Assembly (NCBI GenBank): GCA_003184365.1
Contig: NKYR01000098.1
Coordinates: 1 to 52,267, forward strand
DNA length: 52,267 nucleotides
Reading direction: 5' to 3'
DNA from: Evernia prunastri
Taxonomy: Eukaryota > Ascomycota > Lecanoromycetes > Lecanorales > Parmeliaceae
Below are positions 31,842 to 44,800 of the stretch, piece by piece. Made by a program: the position numbers and the translations under genes. The notes beneath the pieces were generated by a model that had not been told where the DNA came from, made no database searches, and worked only from the letters and a program-made list of their open reading frames with translations. Positions within the stretch are counted from its first letter, which is position 1. The number at the start of each line of letters is the position of its first letter.

Positions 31842-34800
31842 CTACATCCGCATCTCACCAAGAACACGTTTGTACTCCTTTTGCTTCTTGCGGCGCTGAG
31901 GCCACAACGTAGCATGCAATTTCCCCAGGAGCCGCGCTAACCATAAGAACACTCGCCTCTCAGCTATCCATGCGCTTGCCAGACCACCTGATGCTAAGAC
32001 AAGGACGAAGACCTTGAAATCAACTGACAAGTATGTCAATTGCATAAGATTGGCAAGCCAGGCTCCGGGGTCGAATAGCATGTAAGCAGAGAATAGGGAA
32101 GTCGCAACAATGGTGACCACGAAAGGCACTGGGCAATCGATAAGTAATCATTCTTCGGGAACGATTGCGACGAACTTACGGTTGTTTCGCATCGATTGTC
32201 TAAATGGAGGACCAACACTAAGCACAATACCAGAGGATATGTACTGGAAACAGGATATCAAGAAGAGGGTAGTGTTTTCCGAATTTCTAATATTCGATTT
32301 CTGTGTATCCAGCTGTGGAGGAATGAACCTTTATCTGTTAGCGAAAAATGTTTGCCTTTAAGACGCCTCATTGCCCACCAAGTTTGCCGTTGTACGAATT
32401 CGAACCCAACCAGCTGGATGGATATGCACAGCAATACTTGACCCAATAATGGAGTGAGGACTTTCCTAGACACAAGGCTCGCAGTTGGTCGCTTGCGACA
32501 CAGAGCTGGATAGGCACCAGTCCATCCCACTAGAATCATTAGCTAGCTGATTGGATTGCCATCCGAAGCTGTTAGACCTACTGAAGATGGCGACTGGCAG
32601 CACCAAGAAGATATCGATAAACAAGAACTAATTCCCATAAGCCTATGACATTGCGCTCTAAAGGAAAGATGACCGTACCTGGAAATCGCCTAGGTTTGAC
32701 GCAGAGGCATAGAGGAAGCTGACCGATGTGAATTGGATTGCGGAGTAAAGACTCATATACTTGAAACAGCAAAAGCTGGTCACAAGAGCTGCACGTCCTT
32801 CACTATACCGTAGATTAGCATGGTCAAGGGCGCTCGAAGCTGTTGCAAGGTCGGTTACCGGATAACCTCAGGGACGCAGGATATGTCGAATACACGGCTT
32901 GTGAACGGCGCTGCTACAGAGGCTTCCGCCTCGGAGAGAGAGATGCCGACATCCGCAGCCTTCAGAGCACCACAATCGTTCGCCCCATCGCCACAGAAAC
33001 CGCAACAATAGTCCAAACTCTGTAATTTTTCCACTAATTCGTGCTTTTCATCTGGCGACATTCGTGCGAAGACTTGACCACGAGCAAGCATCTGTCCGCT
33101 TTAGTGCCATGCTCAAACATGTGGTTGGAATGAGCGATTACCCGCTTCAGCACTTGTCCGCTACCATACTCAATAATCCATCTGAAGACATCTCCACTCA
33201 CAGCAAGAGAGTAGTTTCGAAGATTGGAAATGTCGTATGGTAATAAGGCGTCAGCTTCTGCGGGCGGCGGCAAAGGCTACATCAATCAGCAGAGCTCATC
33301 AAAGTCGATTACAGCCGATTATATTACTTACCATAAGTGTATTCACATCCAATTCGAAGAGCGAATTGTCAACGCTCTGCCACTTCAACAGAGCTGCTGG
33401 GTCTCGATAGTCGCCTTGCTTCAGTCAGTCACGTCATCAATCTTAAGCGGTGGGAGTCCCAAACCATTCACAAAATGCGGAATGAAGCAATGACCTGTGC
33501 GATTAATCAAATTACACTCTCTGGCCACACTGATTGCTGTAAGTATATTGTCCCCTGTACACATGATCTTTCGAATATTGGCATCATTGAGTTCACCAAT
33601 TACCCCTGCGGTTGAAGGTTTCAACTTGTTTTGAAAGATAATGAAGCCAACGAAATCGAGGTCAGACTCAGCATCCTGGCGCCTCATCTTCTCCACCTCT
33701 ACCAAATTCAGGGTCTCGATATGCTTTGCTGCGCAGGCGATGACTCGAAAACCCCTGTGTGTGTAAAAGCTAAGCAGATCGTCATAGTCCACCGGAACTA
33801 CGGAGGAATCGTTAGTAAATATCAAAGGGTTTTGCATGCTCTCAATCAACTCACAGCTATCATGTCTACAAATGTCTATCATACACTCAGGTGCCCCCTT
33901 TACGTAGATGTCACCACCTGAAGAGCCATATTGACCAACGACAACACTAGCTCGACGCAATTGAGATACGAACTCGAATGACTTCAATATCCCTAGCTCG
34001 ATCTGTGCATTTTGCCCGAACGAGTCAGAACTTCGCAATACCAAGTTGTTAGAAGACTCACAGTCACTGATTGGGGCATTTCATCGATGCCGTACTCCAG
34101 TCCAGGGGGCGGTCTAGCTATCGAGGAAGGATTGTTTTGCTCATTGTCTTGGTCAACGACATTTGCTTTTCGCGCAAATTCTTCGAAAGACCAGCCAGTG
34201 AATTCGAACATCTTGACATCGAGGGGATCCCCTAGCAGCTCGTTGTCTACAACTCGCAAGGAGTGGCAAGTAGCCATCGTGTAGAGTGCGGCCTTGTGGA
34301 TCTGATAGTCAACCGTGGGATCACGTTCATAGGCAGCACCAGGTAGAAGGGTCGAGGAACCACCAAGGACGTCGCTAAACCTGATGATAATAAGTGAATG
34401 TTACATGGCACTACAGTTTTTGCAATACCTCATCGCTGGCCGATGAACCACTCTTACCCCAAAAACGTCGAGGCCGTCTTCGGTCAGGGTTCCAGTCTTG
34501 TCAAAACAGATCACGTCCAGCTTTCCGCCTACGTTAACCCTGTTGGGGGTCAGTGTACTGCCTTTGAGCTATCACAGGTCCAAATGGATTGCCTTTGGGG
34601 ACTTATGCAGAAAATCTGCTTCTTCTTCAGTCGGGACAGAGCAAAATTGGTTCCGATGGACAAGGTAGCAGGCAGAGCAGGAGGAACAACGATCGTTATC
34701 AAGTCCAAGGCACGAACGACAATCAGATGCCATGCAAGCTATACGATATCAGCGCAAATTCGAATAGCTCTTTTGGACACACTCACGTTAAGCCTAACGA

Positions 34801-36895
34801 AGTTTACGAAAGAGGCCATGAAGCCAATTGCAGCAACGCCAGCCATGACGGATATATAACGGAAGGCATCCTTGTAGAATTTGAAACCTGACGGTTTGGG
34901 AAAGAGCATTGAACGTACGAGAGCACCTTTGGTTGTATTGAAGCCAGTCCTGATAGCGATGGCTAACGCAACGGCCTCATCGTCCTGTCCTTCCTGGGGC
35001 CGCCTCGCTCTGATGATCTTCGTCCCGCTGAAAAGGAAATGCTTGGCGACTTCTGGGTTCATTGCGGTCGAACTCATAGTCAATAGGCGTAGGGATCCAT
35101 CGGTTGCTGGAACTTTCGAAACCGGCACAGACTCGCCTAATTGCTTGTCAATAGAGTAGCTCATATACTACAAGGATATCAGCTGCACACCAGTAAGCAT
35201 GCTCTCGTTGACGATGCAATCTCCAGCGAGCAACAAGCTATCACATGGAAACTGCGTCAAAGATGGATCGGAGATTTCGTATATATCTCCTGGCACTAGC
35301 TCGCCACTTCCCACTTGTCGCCCTGACGAATATCAGAATGTTCATCCCACCAGCGCAAGGGATACCCACAGAACCCATTCCGCAAGACCCTCACCTCGCA
35401 TTCGAAGCGCGATATTTCACGTAGGCGTTTCATGGTCTATTCGTCAGTATTTTTCCGGAAGTGTGTTGGCTGACTCACTGATCTGGTTTCAGTCAACGTT
35501 GTCGTGATGCTGATTACGGAGATGAGTAAAATGCACACTGCGTAGTAGTAATATTCATCAAGGGACCAAAGGATCAGGCTCGCAATCTGAAAGATGTAGA
35601 AAGGATGGAAGGCCTAAAGAGGATTAGAGACTCGCTGGAGTTTTGGGGTTATCACTCACCTCATCCACAAGTAGCTGGGGAATTGACTTCTGTTGTATAT
35701 CGATCTGGTTTTTGCCAAAAACCTGCTCCCTCCTGTGGCGCTCGTCACTATCCAGGCCGGCCCTAATCGACTTTACATCTGTCCAGCTAGGATCTCTCCA
35801 ATCGCTACATAACACGAATCGGTCCTTCAGCGGATGAAAACAAAAGCTGATATAACGATAGTCTAAAAGCCGCAGATGTGCCATAATAGGGTCATCATCC
35901 TCATCGTAATCGAGAGAGAGGCTTTTCTTTTCCCTCAAGCCAAAGACAGTTGAAGCGACGTGCCCGTACTGGATTGTGACAACGTCTTGCACCATAAACT
36001 CGCCCCATTGGTTCTGATTGGTTTTAGCTGCTGTCTTCGATCTTGGATGCTGCGATTGGTGTCTCACCTCAATGACAACCCAGTCGCACTCTCGTAACGG
36101 TCTTGGAGATCCTGTTAGACGGACTCGCCAACGAGGAAGCCAGCGGAGAATCAAGTATCCCAGGCCCAGAGTTAGAGAGCAAAAGGTCAGGTACATTATC
36201 AAGCCCACTGGCTTTGTGGTAAACCCAGCGACAACGACAGTCAGATCCTCGGACACAACATAGATCTTCTGGTTAAACCTTGCTCCTCGTCCAAAGCCGC
36301 TGGCATCAGTCTTGGTAGAGTCGTGACGGTGAAGGAGAGGCTCTTCAACAGTGCTTTTGGAGAAACCAGAAGATTTGCGTCTCTGTGATGATACGATGCC
36401 TGACTCTAAATCGTGTTCCAGGTCTTCGCCCGGCTGCTTGCCAAGGTCCACGTCCTCCTCCTCTTCCTCGTCTATCATAGCCTGATGTTCGGATAGATCG
36501 GGAGATTCGTCCTCCTCCTGAAAATATGTAAAACTTGATACTGATTCTGCCCTTGATCGTCGATGGGCGAAACCAGTCACACTCGATGGGACGCTCTCTG
36601 ACATGGGTCCCGCAAAGACCTGGGCTGGTTAGCCTGAGCTGTTATCTGCATGTCCTTCAATTTTTAGAACGCACCTCTTCATGAGCCATTTCGACATCGG
36701 ACAAAAAGCTAGCACTATTATTGTGTTAGACTTTGTTGTGTTGCGATAATGACAAGTGTCTCACTTGCTGATGTTAGAGTCTCGCCGGTACAAGGAGCCC
36801 TTGAGGTTTCCGTTGCCCGCAGCGCTATTTCTGCGATTGAAGCTTGAGCTACCCCTTCGCGAAAACGCAACGGGCTTGGGGGCTGAATTCTCCAT
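31842..36895 (-). CDS. P5B-type ATPase (Ypk9/ATP13A2 family), 20 exons
   Basis: I could rebuild an intact 1355-residue protein. Exons (high to low): 36895-36765, 36714-36675, 36619-35660, 35613-35479, 35436-35370, 35313-35191, 35136-34787, 34738-34593, 34539-34429, 34380-34062, 34002-33855, 33797-33472, 33418-33332, 33276-33142, 33091-32859, 32802-32679, 32627-32582, 32529-32379, 32328-32180, 32128-31842. All phases agree. Landmarks are an acidic N-terminus, TGES (about 485), the P5B signature PPALP (about 621), the phosphorylation site FDKTGTLTEDG (Asp about 664), GDGAND (about 1060) and a multi-helix C-terminus. The intron at 34540-34592 starts with GC. P5B pumps sit in vacuolar or endolysosomal membranes and move polyamines or affect cation tolerance. 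Confidence 0.93.
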
Positions 36896-37444
36896 GGTAT
36901 GATGCTATCTAGCCTTTCTTTTGTTGAAGAACCAAGGCTCGCTTTATCATACAGTCGTGACTAGCTAAGGTGGCTAGAAAGGTCGACCGCACTCTATCAG
37001 TGTAAACAAAAGTCCATGTAAAGGTATTTCATGACTGCAGCTTGGTTGTAATTTCATACGAGTTCGTCATCCGAGCAAGGGTATGAAATGACAGTCTTCA
37101 GATGTGCCCAGCATACAGAATAGATAGAGAAGAAGTTGGGCATTAGAGAGAAGGTAACTAGACTACTGTACCTACGAACTCCAGGCTTGGGTGATGATAC
37201 ATAAGATAGTAATCATAATTTCATAAATACAGCCTGGGTAAGGTATTCCGTAAAGTAATTTAAGGTGGTTTTGAAAGCACCGATTAAGCATCTGCTTATC
37301 TTAGCGTCCTGTATCCGCAAAGACTCCCTGGCCCAAAAACAGCACAAATCACGAGCATTAAAATTTCAGTGCATACTTTATCATTTCTCTGCTCCAAAAT
37401 CACATACTTACTCATATCTACAGTCAATCACAACGAGATAGAAG
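36896..37444. promoter_or_regulatory. Divergent promoter of the P5B ATPase and NAP1 genes
   Basis: The 549 bp between two start codons on opposite strands must carry both promoters. A pyrimidine-rich stretch precedes the NAP1 ATG. No specific site is identified. Confidence 0.6.
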
Positions 37445-38881
37445 ATGTCAGAACCTATCCGTAACAAGAAGCTTGATCTTCAAACCGCACCGTAAGTCGG
37501 ACCCGTCGAATCTCAGATATACGCTTACCACTCTGTAGTACGCCTCAGAACACTCCTGCCAACAATGCACCCATCTCCTCCCATGCTCAGCAACCAGGTG
37601 TAGCTAGCATTAAAGAAGGTAATCTCATAAATCCAACCGTTTCCACATCTGTCACCCTTCGGGCTATTTGAATGCTGATTTTTACAACACAGAGGATCTC
37701 GACCGTGCCGCCGCCGCCTCAATCTTCGCTCAGAATCCTAAGCTTGTGTCAATGATACAGGGAAAACTTGGCACTCTAGTCGGTCGGTCCTCTGGATACG
37801 TCGAATCACTTCCTGCTCCTGTCCGCCGCCGCGTTGCTGGTCTCAAGGGCGTGCAGAAGGAGCACGCCAAGCTTGAGGGCGAGTTCCAGGAAGAGGTGTT
37901 ACAGCTTGAGAAGAAATACTTCGCAAAGTATACTCCACTCTATGAAAAGCGCGCCAATATTGTCAACGGTGCTTCAGAGCCCACGGAGGATGAAGTCAAG
38001 GCTGGTGAACAGGACGAGGAGGGAGAAGATGACGAAGGGAGCAAAGCGGAGATTGCCGAAGGTGGCCGGGCCGCCGAATCCATGGCTGGTATACCTGAGT
38101 TCTGGCTGTCAGCTATGAAGAACCAAGTGTCGTTAGCCGAGCTGATCACAGATCGGGATGAGCCAGCGTTGAAGCTCCTCGCGGACGTTCGCATGGAATA
38201 CCTTGAAAAGCCTGGGTTCCGTCTGATATTCGAGTTTGCCGAGAATGATTTCTTCTCCAATAAGACCATTACCAAGACCTACTTCTATCAGGAAGAGAGT
38301 GGCTACGGGGGCGAATTTATCTACGATCACGCTGAAGGAGACAAAGTTGATTGGAAGGCTGGAAAAGACTTAACCGTAAGAGTCGAGAGCAAGAAGCAGC
38401 GGAACAAGAGTAAGTCCTCATAAGAACTCTTGACCGAGTAGCAACTCTAATTCATCACCAGACACCAAGCAGACTCGCGTCGTGAAGAAGACTGTACCAA
38501 CAGAATCGTTTTTCAATTTCTTCGATCCTCCAAAGGCTCCAGAAGCAGATGAAGATGACGCTGCTTCGGATGTTGAGGAGCGCTTGGAGCTTGACTATCA
38601 GCTTGGCGAAGACATCAAGGAAAAGCTTATCCCTCGCGCGATCGACTGGTTCACTGGAGAGGCGTTGCAGTTCGAGGAAGTCGATGAAGATCTTGAAGAA
38701 GGTGACTTTGAGGACGAAGATGACGAGGAAGACGATGACGCCAGTGAAGACCGCGATGACGAAGAAGAGTCAGATGAGGAGGCAAGTAGATATCTATTCT
38801 TTGCTCGATACAAGCTGACCGCGACATCAGGACGATAATTCGAAACCTAAGCAAGAAGCTGCTGAGTGCAAACAGAGCTAG
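37445..38881 (+). CDS. nap1: Nucleosome assembly protein NAP1
   Basis: The model is join(37445..37491, 37539..37618, 37693..38409, 38462..38781, 38831..38881), 404 residues. The NAP domain shows LPAPVRRRVAGLKGVQKEHA, the long dimerisation helix (EGEFQEEVLQLEKKYFAKY), GIPEFWLSAMKNQ and PTESFFNFFDPPKAPEADED. A strongly acidic tail follows. The last exon encodes only DDNSKPKQEAAECKQS. It ends in the CKQS box expected for NAP1 orthologues (a CaaX-like farnesylation site in this family). Reaching it requires an intron with a consensus GC donor (GAG|GCAAGT, 38782-38830). Without that splice, translation would run into TSGR and stop, losing the box. NAP1 is an H2A-H2B chaperone that shuttles between cytoplasm and nucleus and binds B-type cyclins. 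Confidence 0.93.
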
Positions 38882-39360
38882 ATCACGTTCGCTTTCGTTT
38901 GGCGTCAGAGGATGGAAGGATAATGCGATGATTCTACTAATACATTCTACTTTATCCAGACAACCAGACTTCACAGTTATTTTCGAAGAAATGTGCGGTA
39001 TCTTGACACGATGGTTATGTTGTGCTTATACCATCTGAGATAGTGTACACATGAACGATGGTGGGCGATTCACTCAGTGGTTCCTTCAGCTTCCATCTCT
39101 AGCTTGAAGCGCCAACGCGAACAACGTCCTGAGAAGTAGACAACAAAACAAGACACCAGTATAAAGCAAAATTTTGATGCAGACAACAAGTACAAGCACA
39201 TTTCTATAGATTAAGAACTTTCAGTTTCTTTCCTTCCGCCATGTGGTCACACCGAGACACCTTTGAAAACTAATGCCACTGCCGGAGTTTAACCTAGCCA
39301 GCGTACAGTCATCGACATTTCTCCTGAGAATAAGCATGCGAGTTGCACACACAAAACAAT
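38882..39360. other. NAP1 3' flank and Ser3 promoter
   Basis: No gene is seen. The 479 bp separate two genes in the same orientation. Confidence 0.4.
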
Positions 39361-41019
39361 ATGACCTCAGCTTTGGATGTAACCGAGAGCATAGATATAG
39401 AGCCAGCATCGACAGACCTTGCTAGGCGCGTATCATCTAGTCTTGGTATCTCAACATCTCCAGCAGGGTTCCATACCCCACCATGGACCACGTCTGGGTC
39501 AAATTTGTCACGCACAGCCACTGCAGGTTTACCGAAACAATTGAAACCTTTTGCAACGGAGGACATCAAGATCCTTTTGCTCGAGAATGTCAATGTGACT
39601 GGCCGGGATTTACTCGAGTCCCAAGGGTACCAAGTCACCCATCTGAAGTCAGCCTTGCCTGAGGATGAGTTGATGGAGAAAATACGGTGGGGTAACGCAT
39701 GAGTCTCTTTAGTTCGCATGTTCGCAAACTGATTGATGTAGAGATGTTCATGTCATTGGCATACGCTCGAAGACTAGACTCACAGCTAGAGTCCTTCGAG
39801 AGGCCAAGAATCTGATCGTCATTGGATGCTTCTGCATAGGCACAAATCAGGTCGATACGCAATATGCCGCCGAACATGGCATTGCAGTGTTCAATTCTCC
39901 CTTCAGCAACTCTCGCAGTGTTGCTGAGCTTGTCATTGCGGAGATCATCTCCCTAGCCAGGCAGCTTGGTGATCGCTCGACTGAGCTACATCGAGGAACT
40001 TGGAACAAGGTTAGCAGCGGTTGTTGGGAGATACGCGGAAAGACACTAGGTAGTACTCAAGGACTTCGTTGCATTTCTCCTATCTGACACCTATCCTAGG
40101 CATCATAGGCTACGGACATATTGGATCTCAGCTTTCCGTGCTCGCTGAAGCGTTCGGCATGACGGTGATATATTACGATGCGGTCAATCTAATGGCCCTA
40201 GGGACTGCGAAGCAAGTACCAAGTCTGGGACACTTGCTGCAGGCTGCTGATTTTGTGACTTGCCACGTACCAGAGTTGCCAGAAACCAACAACCTGATTA
40301 GCCGCAAAGAACTCAATTGTATGAAAGACGGCAGCTATCTTATTAATGCCAGTCGTGGCAGTGTTATTGATATCTCGGCTCTGATCGACGCGATGCGCTC
40401 CGGCAAGTTGGCTGGGGCCGCACTAGATGTATATCCAGTGGAACCAGGAGGCAACGGGGACTATTTTACGAACGAGCTCAACTCTTGGGTCGAAGATCTC
40501 CGTGGTCTTAAGAATATCATCCTTACACCACATATAGGAGGGAGCACTGAAGAAGCCCAAAGCGCGATCGGCATTGAGGTGAGCGCGGCTTTAGTACGCT
40601 ACGTGAATGAGGGATCTACTCTAGGCGCGGTTAACATGCCCGAAATCAATCTGCGATCTTTGACTATGGATGAGCCAAACCACGTGCGGCTAATATACAT
40701 TCACCGTAACATACCAGGTGTTCTGCGGGGAGGTGAGATTCAACAAACTCGTTATGCTCTTGAGATCATGCTTAACGACTTTAGTCAATGCGATTTTGGG
40801 CGACCATAACGTCGACAAACAGATGACGGATAGCAGAGGGGAGGTAGGAACATACCATCTCGAAAATAAGTGCATAGCTGAAGGTTCTAGGTTGCATACC
40901 TGATGGCCGATATTAGCGATGTCAACGTTGCGGTCATCAAAGATATTTATCAAAGACTAGAAAACTTGAGCTGTAGGAGACTTCTGCGAATGATATCACT
41001 ACTGATTCCACTCTGCTGA
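39361..41019 (+). CDS. D-3-phosphoglycerate dehydrogenase (Ser3/Ser33)
   Basis: The model is join(39361..39686, 39742..40049, 40100..40732, 40785..40843, 40891..41019), 484 residues (yeast Ser3 is about 469). It oxidises 3-phosphoglycerate to 3-phosphohydroxypyruvate with NAD, the first step of serine synthesis, in the cytosol. Visible motifs are KPFATEDIKILLLENVN, NSPFSNSRSVAELVIAEI, the NAD site GIIGYGHIGSQLSVLAEAFG (about 211), the catalytic Arg in NASRGSVID (about 296), and TPHIGGST with the catalytic His (about 355). A C-terminal ACT-like domain (PGVLRGVNAILGDHNVDKQM, VAYLMADISDVN) is likely for serine feedback. All introns are GT-AG, about 47-55 nt. No disabling change. Confidence 0.92.
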
Positions 41020-41826
41020 CGATGTTTAGCTCGAATCATGACCCGTGTTTTATACTGAATCCTTCGCTGTGAAATTTAGACGCTCGCAATGCCGACAATC
41101 AACTTCGTCGCATGTATTTTGGCCGCATAATCAACGAGATGCTTGGTACAGTCGGACTGCTGTCTAATCCTTGGGGGATGCTGCGCCAAGCACAAAGGGA
41201 AGTCAGAGGAAGTCCATTGCTCGCTCCTACGGGTATGCTTGCAAAATAGAGAGAACGTTTTGGCTATCTGGCTCTAGCTTTATGAGGATGCTGGCGATGA
41301 AGTAGACTATAGACGAAAGCATAGCCGCATATAGAATAAATGAACCTCGTTTTATTGAGGCAAACAAAAACTATCGCGTGGCGCCTGGAGGTTGCTTTGA
41401 AGAACAATAATAACACGAGTCATATGGTTAGTATGAATAATTTGAATAGTCTGTAGACTACGGTTCATGAATCAGCTGTTGAAGAAGTGAGAAGCAATAG
41501 GGGCTGAACCCCTGCATTAAAATACTAGCCCCCGGAGAGTGCCCTGTGGTGGTGGTTTAAGCCAGCCGCTTAGAGAGAAAGGCAACCAGGCCCAATGCGG
41601 GCTTTCACACCTTTTTTGGTATCAGCCATGGGACTTCTATCATGATTTTTTTGGTGGAAAGGGCAATGACAGTCGCAGAATCGGTACCTCCTCACCATTC
41701 ATAGCATCGTTAGCAACCCGCCCACTTCCTCCACTTTCTCTAACCATAACTGCACCAAACTTGGCAACTGGCGAGTGTTTGTCTTCCACGCTGGCGGCCT
41801 CCAGGAGCCCCTCCTGTTGAGGTGCT
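41020..41826. other. Myosin V promoter region
   Basis: No gene is seen. There is a pyrimidine-rich stretch near 41725-41760. A hairpin AGGGGCTGAACCCCT lies near 41498-41512. Confidence 0.4.
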
Positions 41827-44800
41827 ATGGCACATAATTATGATGTCGGGACACGGGCATGGCAACCTGATCCTACAGAAGGATGGGTTGCGTCGGAGGT
41901 GCAGTCAAAGAACGTAGAGGGAGACAAGGTCAAGCTGGTGTTTCAACTGGCTAACGGGGAGGTAAGCCTCCTGTCCATTCTACGAATGGCCCATCTGGAC
42001 ATGGCTCACATGGATGAATACAGTCAAAAGTAATCCAAACTACCGTGAACGTACTTCAAGATGATAATAATGCCACTCTTCCCCCCCTCATGAACCCTGC
42101 CATACTCGAAGCGAGCGATGATCTTACGAACTTATCACATCTCAATGAGCCAGCCGGCATGTCCAGACACGATCCTTCCCAGAAATGTCGGGCTAACACA
42201 TCGACAGTCCTCCAAGCCATCAGGTTACGGTATTCGCAAAAGGAGATATACACGTACAGCGGTATTGTCCTCATCGCCACCAACCCGTTCGCTCGCGTAG
42301 ACTCGCTCTACGTGCCTGGCATGGTACAAGTCTATGCCGGTAAGCAAAGGTCCTCACAGGCGCCTCATCTGTTCGCTATTGCCGAGGAAGCTTTTGCGTA
42401 AGATGTCCTGGCTCCAGTCATTTTACTAGGCACTAAGAGGTTCAGGGACATGCTACGTGACAATAAGAATCAGACCATCGTTGTCTCTGGTGAATCAGGA
42501 GCAGGCAAGACAGTCAGTGCTAAGTACATAATGAGGTATTTTGCAACTCGAGAATCGCCAGACCAGCCAGGGAAACGAGCCAAGGGCATTGCGGATGCAA
42601 TGAGCGAAACGGAAGAACAAATCCTGGCCACTAATCCTGTCATGGAGGCCTTCGGCAATGCTAAGACTACTCGAAACGACAACTCTTCTCGCTTCGGGAA
42701 GTATATCGAGATCATGTTCGACATGAAGACAGAGATCATTGGTGCAAAAATCAGGACTTACCTACTAGAACGATCAAGGCTGGTTTTCCAGCCATTGAAG
42801 GAAAGGAACTACCATGTTTTCTACCAGCTGGTGGCCGGTGCTACAGACCTGGAGCGGCAGGAGTGGGGTTTGCTTCCAGTCGAGCATTTTGACTACCTGA
42901 ACCAGGGCGGCGCCCCAGTCATAGAAGGCGTGAACGACAAGGCAGACTTCGATGCGACCAGGCAATCATTAACAACGATTGGAGTGAGCCAGGACAAGCA
43001 GGCTCAGATATTTGGCCTACTCAGTGCTCTGCTTCATCTTGGTAATGTCAAGATTGCAGCCACAAGGACAGACTCTGTTCTTCCTTCCACTGAACCATCG
43101 CTCCTCAAGGCCTGTCAAATACTTGGTGTCGATGCTGGTGAATTCGCAAAATGGACTGTCAAGAAACAGCTAATCACGAGGGGGGAGAGAATAATGTCGA
43201 ATCTCACCCAGCAGCAAGCACTAGTGGTCCGTGATTCTGTTGCCAAGTTCATATATTCTAGTCTGTTTGATTGGTTAGTCGAAAGTATTAACAATGGTCT
43301 GGCCACGGAGGAAGTTAGCAGCAGGGTGGCAACGTTCATTGGAGTCCTTGACATCTACGGATTTGAACATTTTGCTAAAAATTCATTTGAGCAATTTTGT
43401 ATCAACTATGCCAACGAGAAGTTACAGCAAGAGTTCAATCAGCATGTCTTCAAGCTGGAGCAAGAAGAATATTTGCGTGAGAAGATCGATTGGACCTTCA
43501 TCGACTTCTCGGACAATCAGCCCTGTATTGATCTAATCGAGGCCAAACTCGGAGTCCTTGCTTTACTGGATGAAGAGTCAAGGCTACCTATGGGATCTGA
43601 CGAGCAGTTTGTAACCAAACTGCATCACAACTTTGCGAACCACAAATCGAAGTACTACAAAAAGCCACGATTCGGCAAGTCTTCCTTCACCGTATGCCAC
43701 TACGCTGTTGACGTGACGTACGAATCGGATGGCTTTATTGAGAAGAACAGGGACACCGTGCCTGATGAACACATGGATGTCCTTCGCCTTTCCTCCAACG
43801 CATTCCTTGGCGAAGTCTTAGAGGCTGCTTCCGCGGTCAGAGAAAAGGAAACTGCTACAGCGTCAAACGCAAAAGCAGCGTCAACTCCCAATAGGAGGAT
43901 GGGCGTTGCTACCAATAGAAAGCCCACTCTTGGAGGAATTTTCAAGTCTTCCCTCATTGAATTGATGCACACGATTAACTCAACAGAGGTGCACTATATT
44001 CGTTGCATCAAGCCGAATGAGGGCAAAGAGTCATGGGGTTTTGAAGGTCCCATGGTCTTGAGCCAACTGCGAGCTTGTGGTGTGCTAGAAACTGTCAGGA
44101 TTAGTTGCGCGGGGTATCCTACTCGATGGACGTACGAGGAGTTCGCTATGCGCTACTATATGCTGGTACCCTCTCACTCGTGGACTTCAGCTATCCGGGA
44201 GATGGCAAATGCCATTCTAAAGAAAGCACTCGGACAAGGCAGCAACAGAGGTCTCGACAAGTATCAATTGGGACTCACCAAGATATTTTTCCGTGCTGGC
44301 ATGCTTGCCTTTCTCGAGAACTTGCGGACGACAAAGCTCAATGAATGTGCTATCATGATACAAAAGAATCTGCGTTGCAAATACTACAAAAGAAAGTACC
44401 TTGAGGCTCGAGGCTCTATTCTCCTTCTCCAGGCGTGGACCCGCGGGTACCAAGCTCGTCAACGTGCGGAGGAAGTGCGCCAAATCAGAGCTGCGACGAG
44501 GATACAGAAAGTCTGGCGTGGTCACAAGGACAAAAAACAATTCAATGAAATACGTGCTAATATTATCATGCTGCAAGGAATCACCAAGGGGTATCTTTGC
44601 AGGAGATATATCATGGAGACAAGAGTTGGCAACGCGGCTGTCGCAATACAACGATCGTGGCGGAGACGGCGGCAATTGCGCTCATGGAGACAATATCGCA
44701 AGAAGGTCGTCATCATACAAAGCATATGGCGCGGGAAGCAGGCACGACGGGGCTATAAAACATTACGAGAGGAGGCTAGAGATCTCAAGCAGATATCGTA

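Noticed and set aside
41490..41530. Possible tRNA T-arm on the minus strand (GGGGTTCAGCCCCT)
   Set aside because: No matching acceptor 5' strand or D arm is found within tRNA distance. It is probably a chance hairpin.
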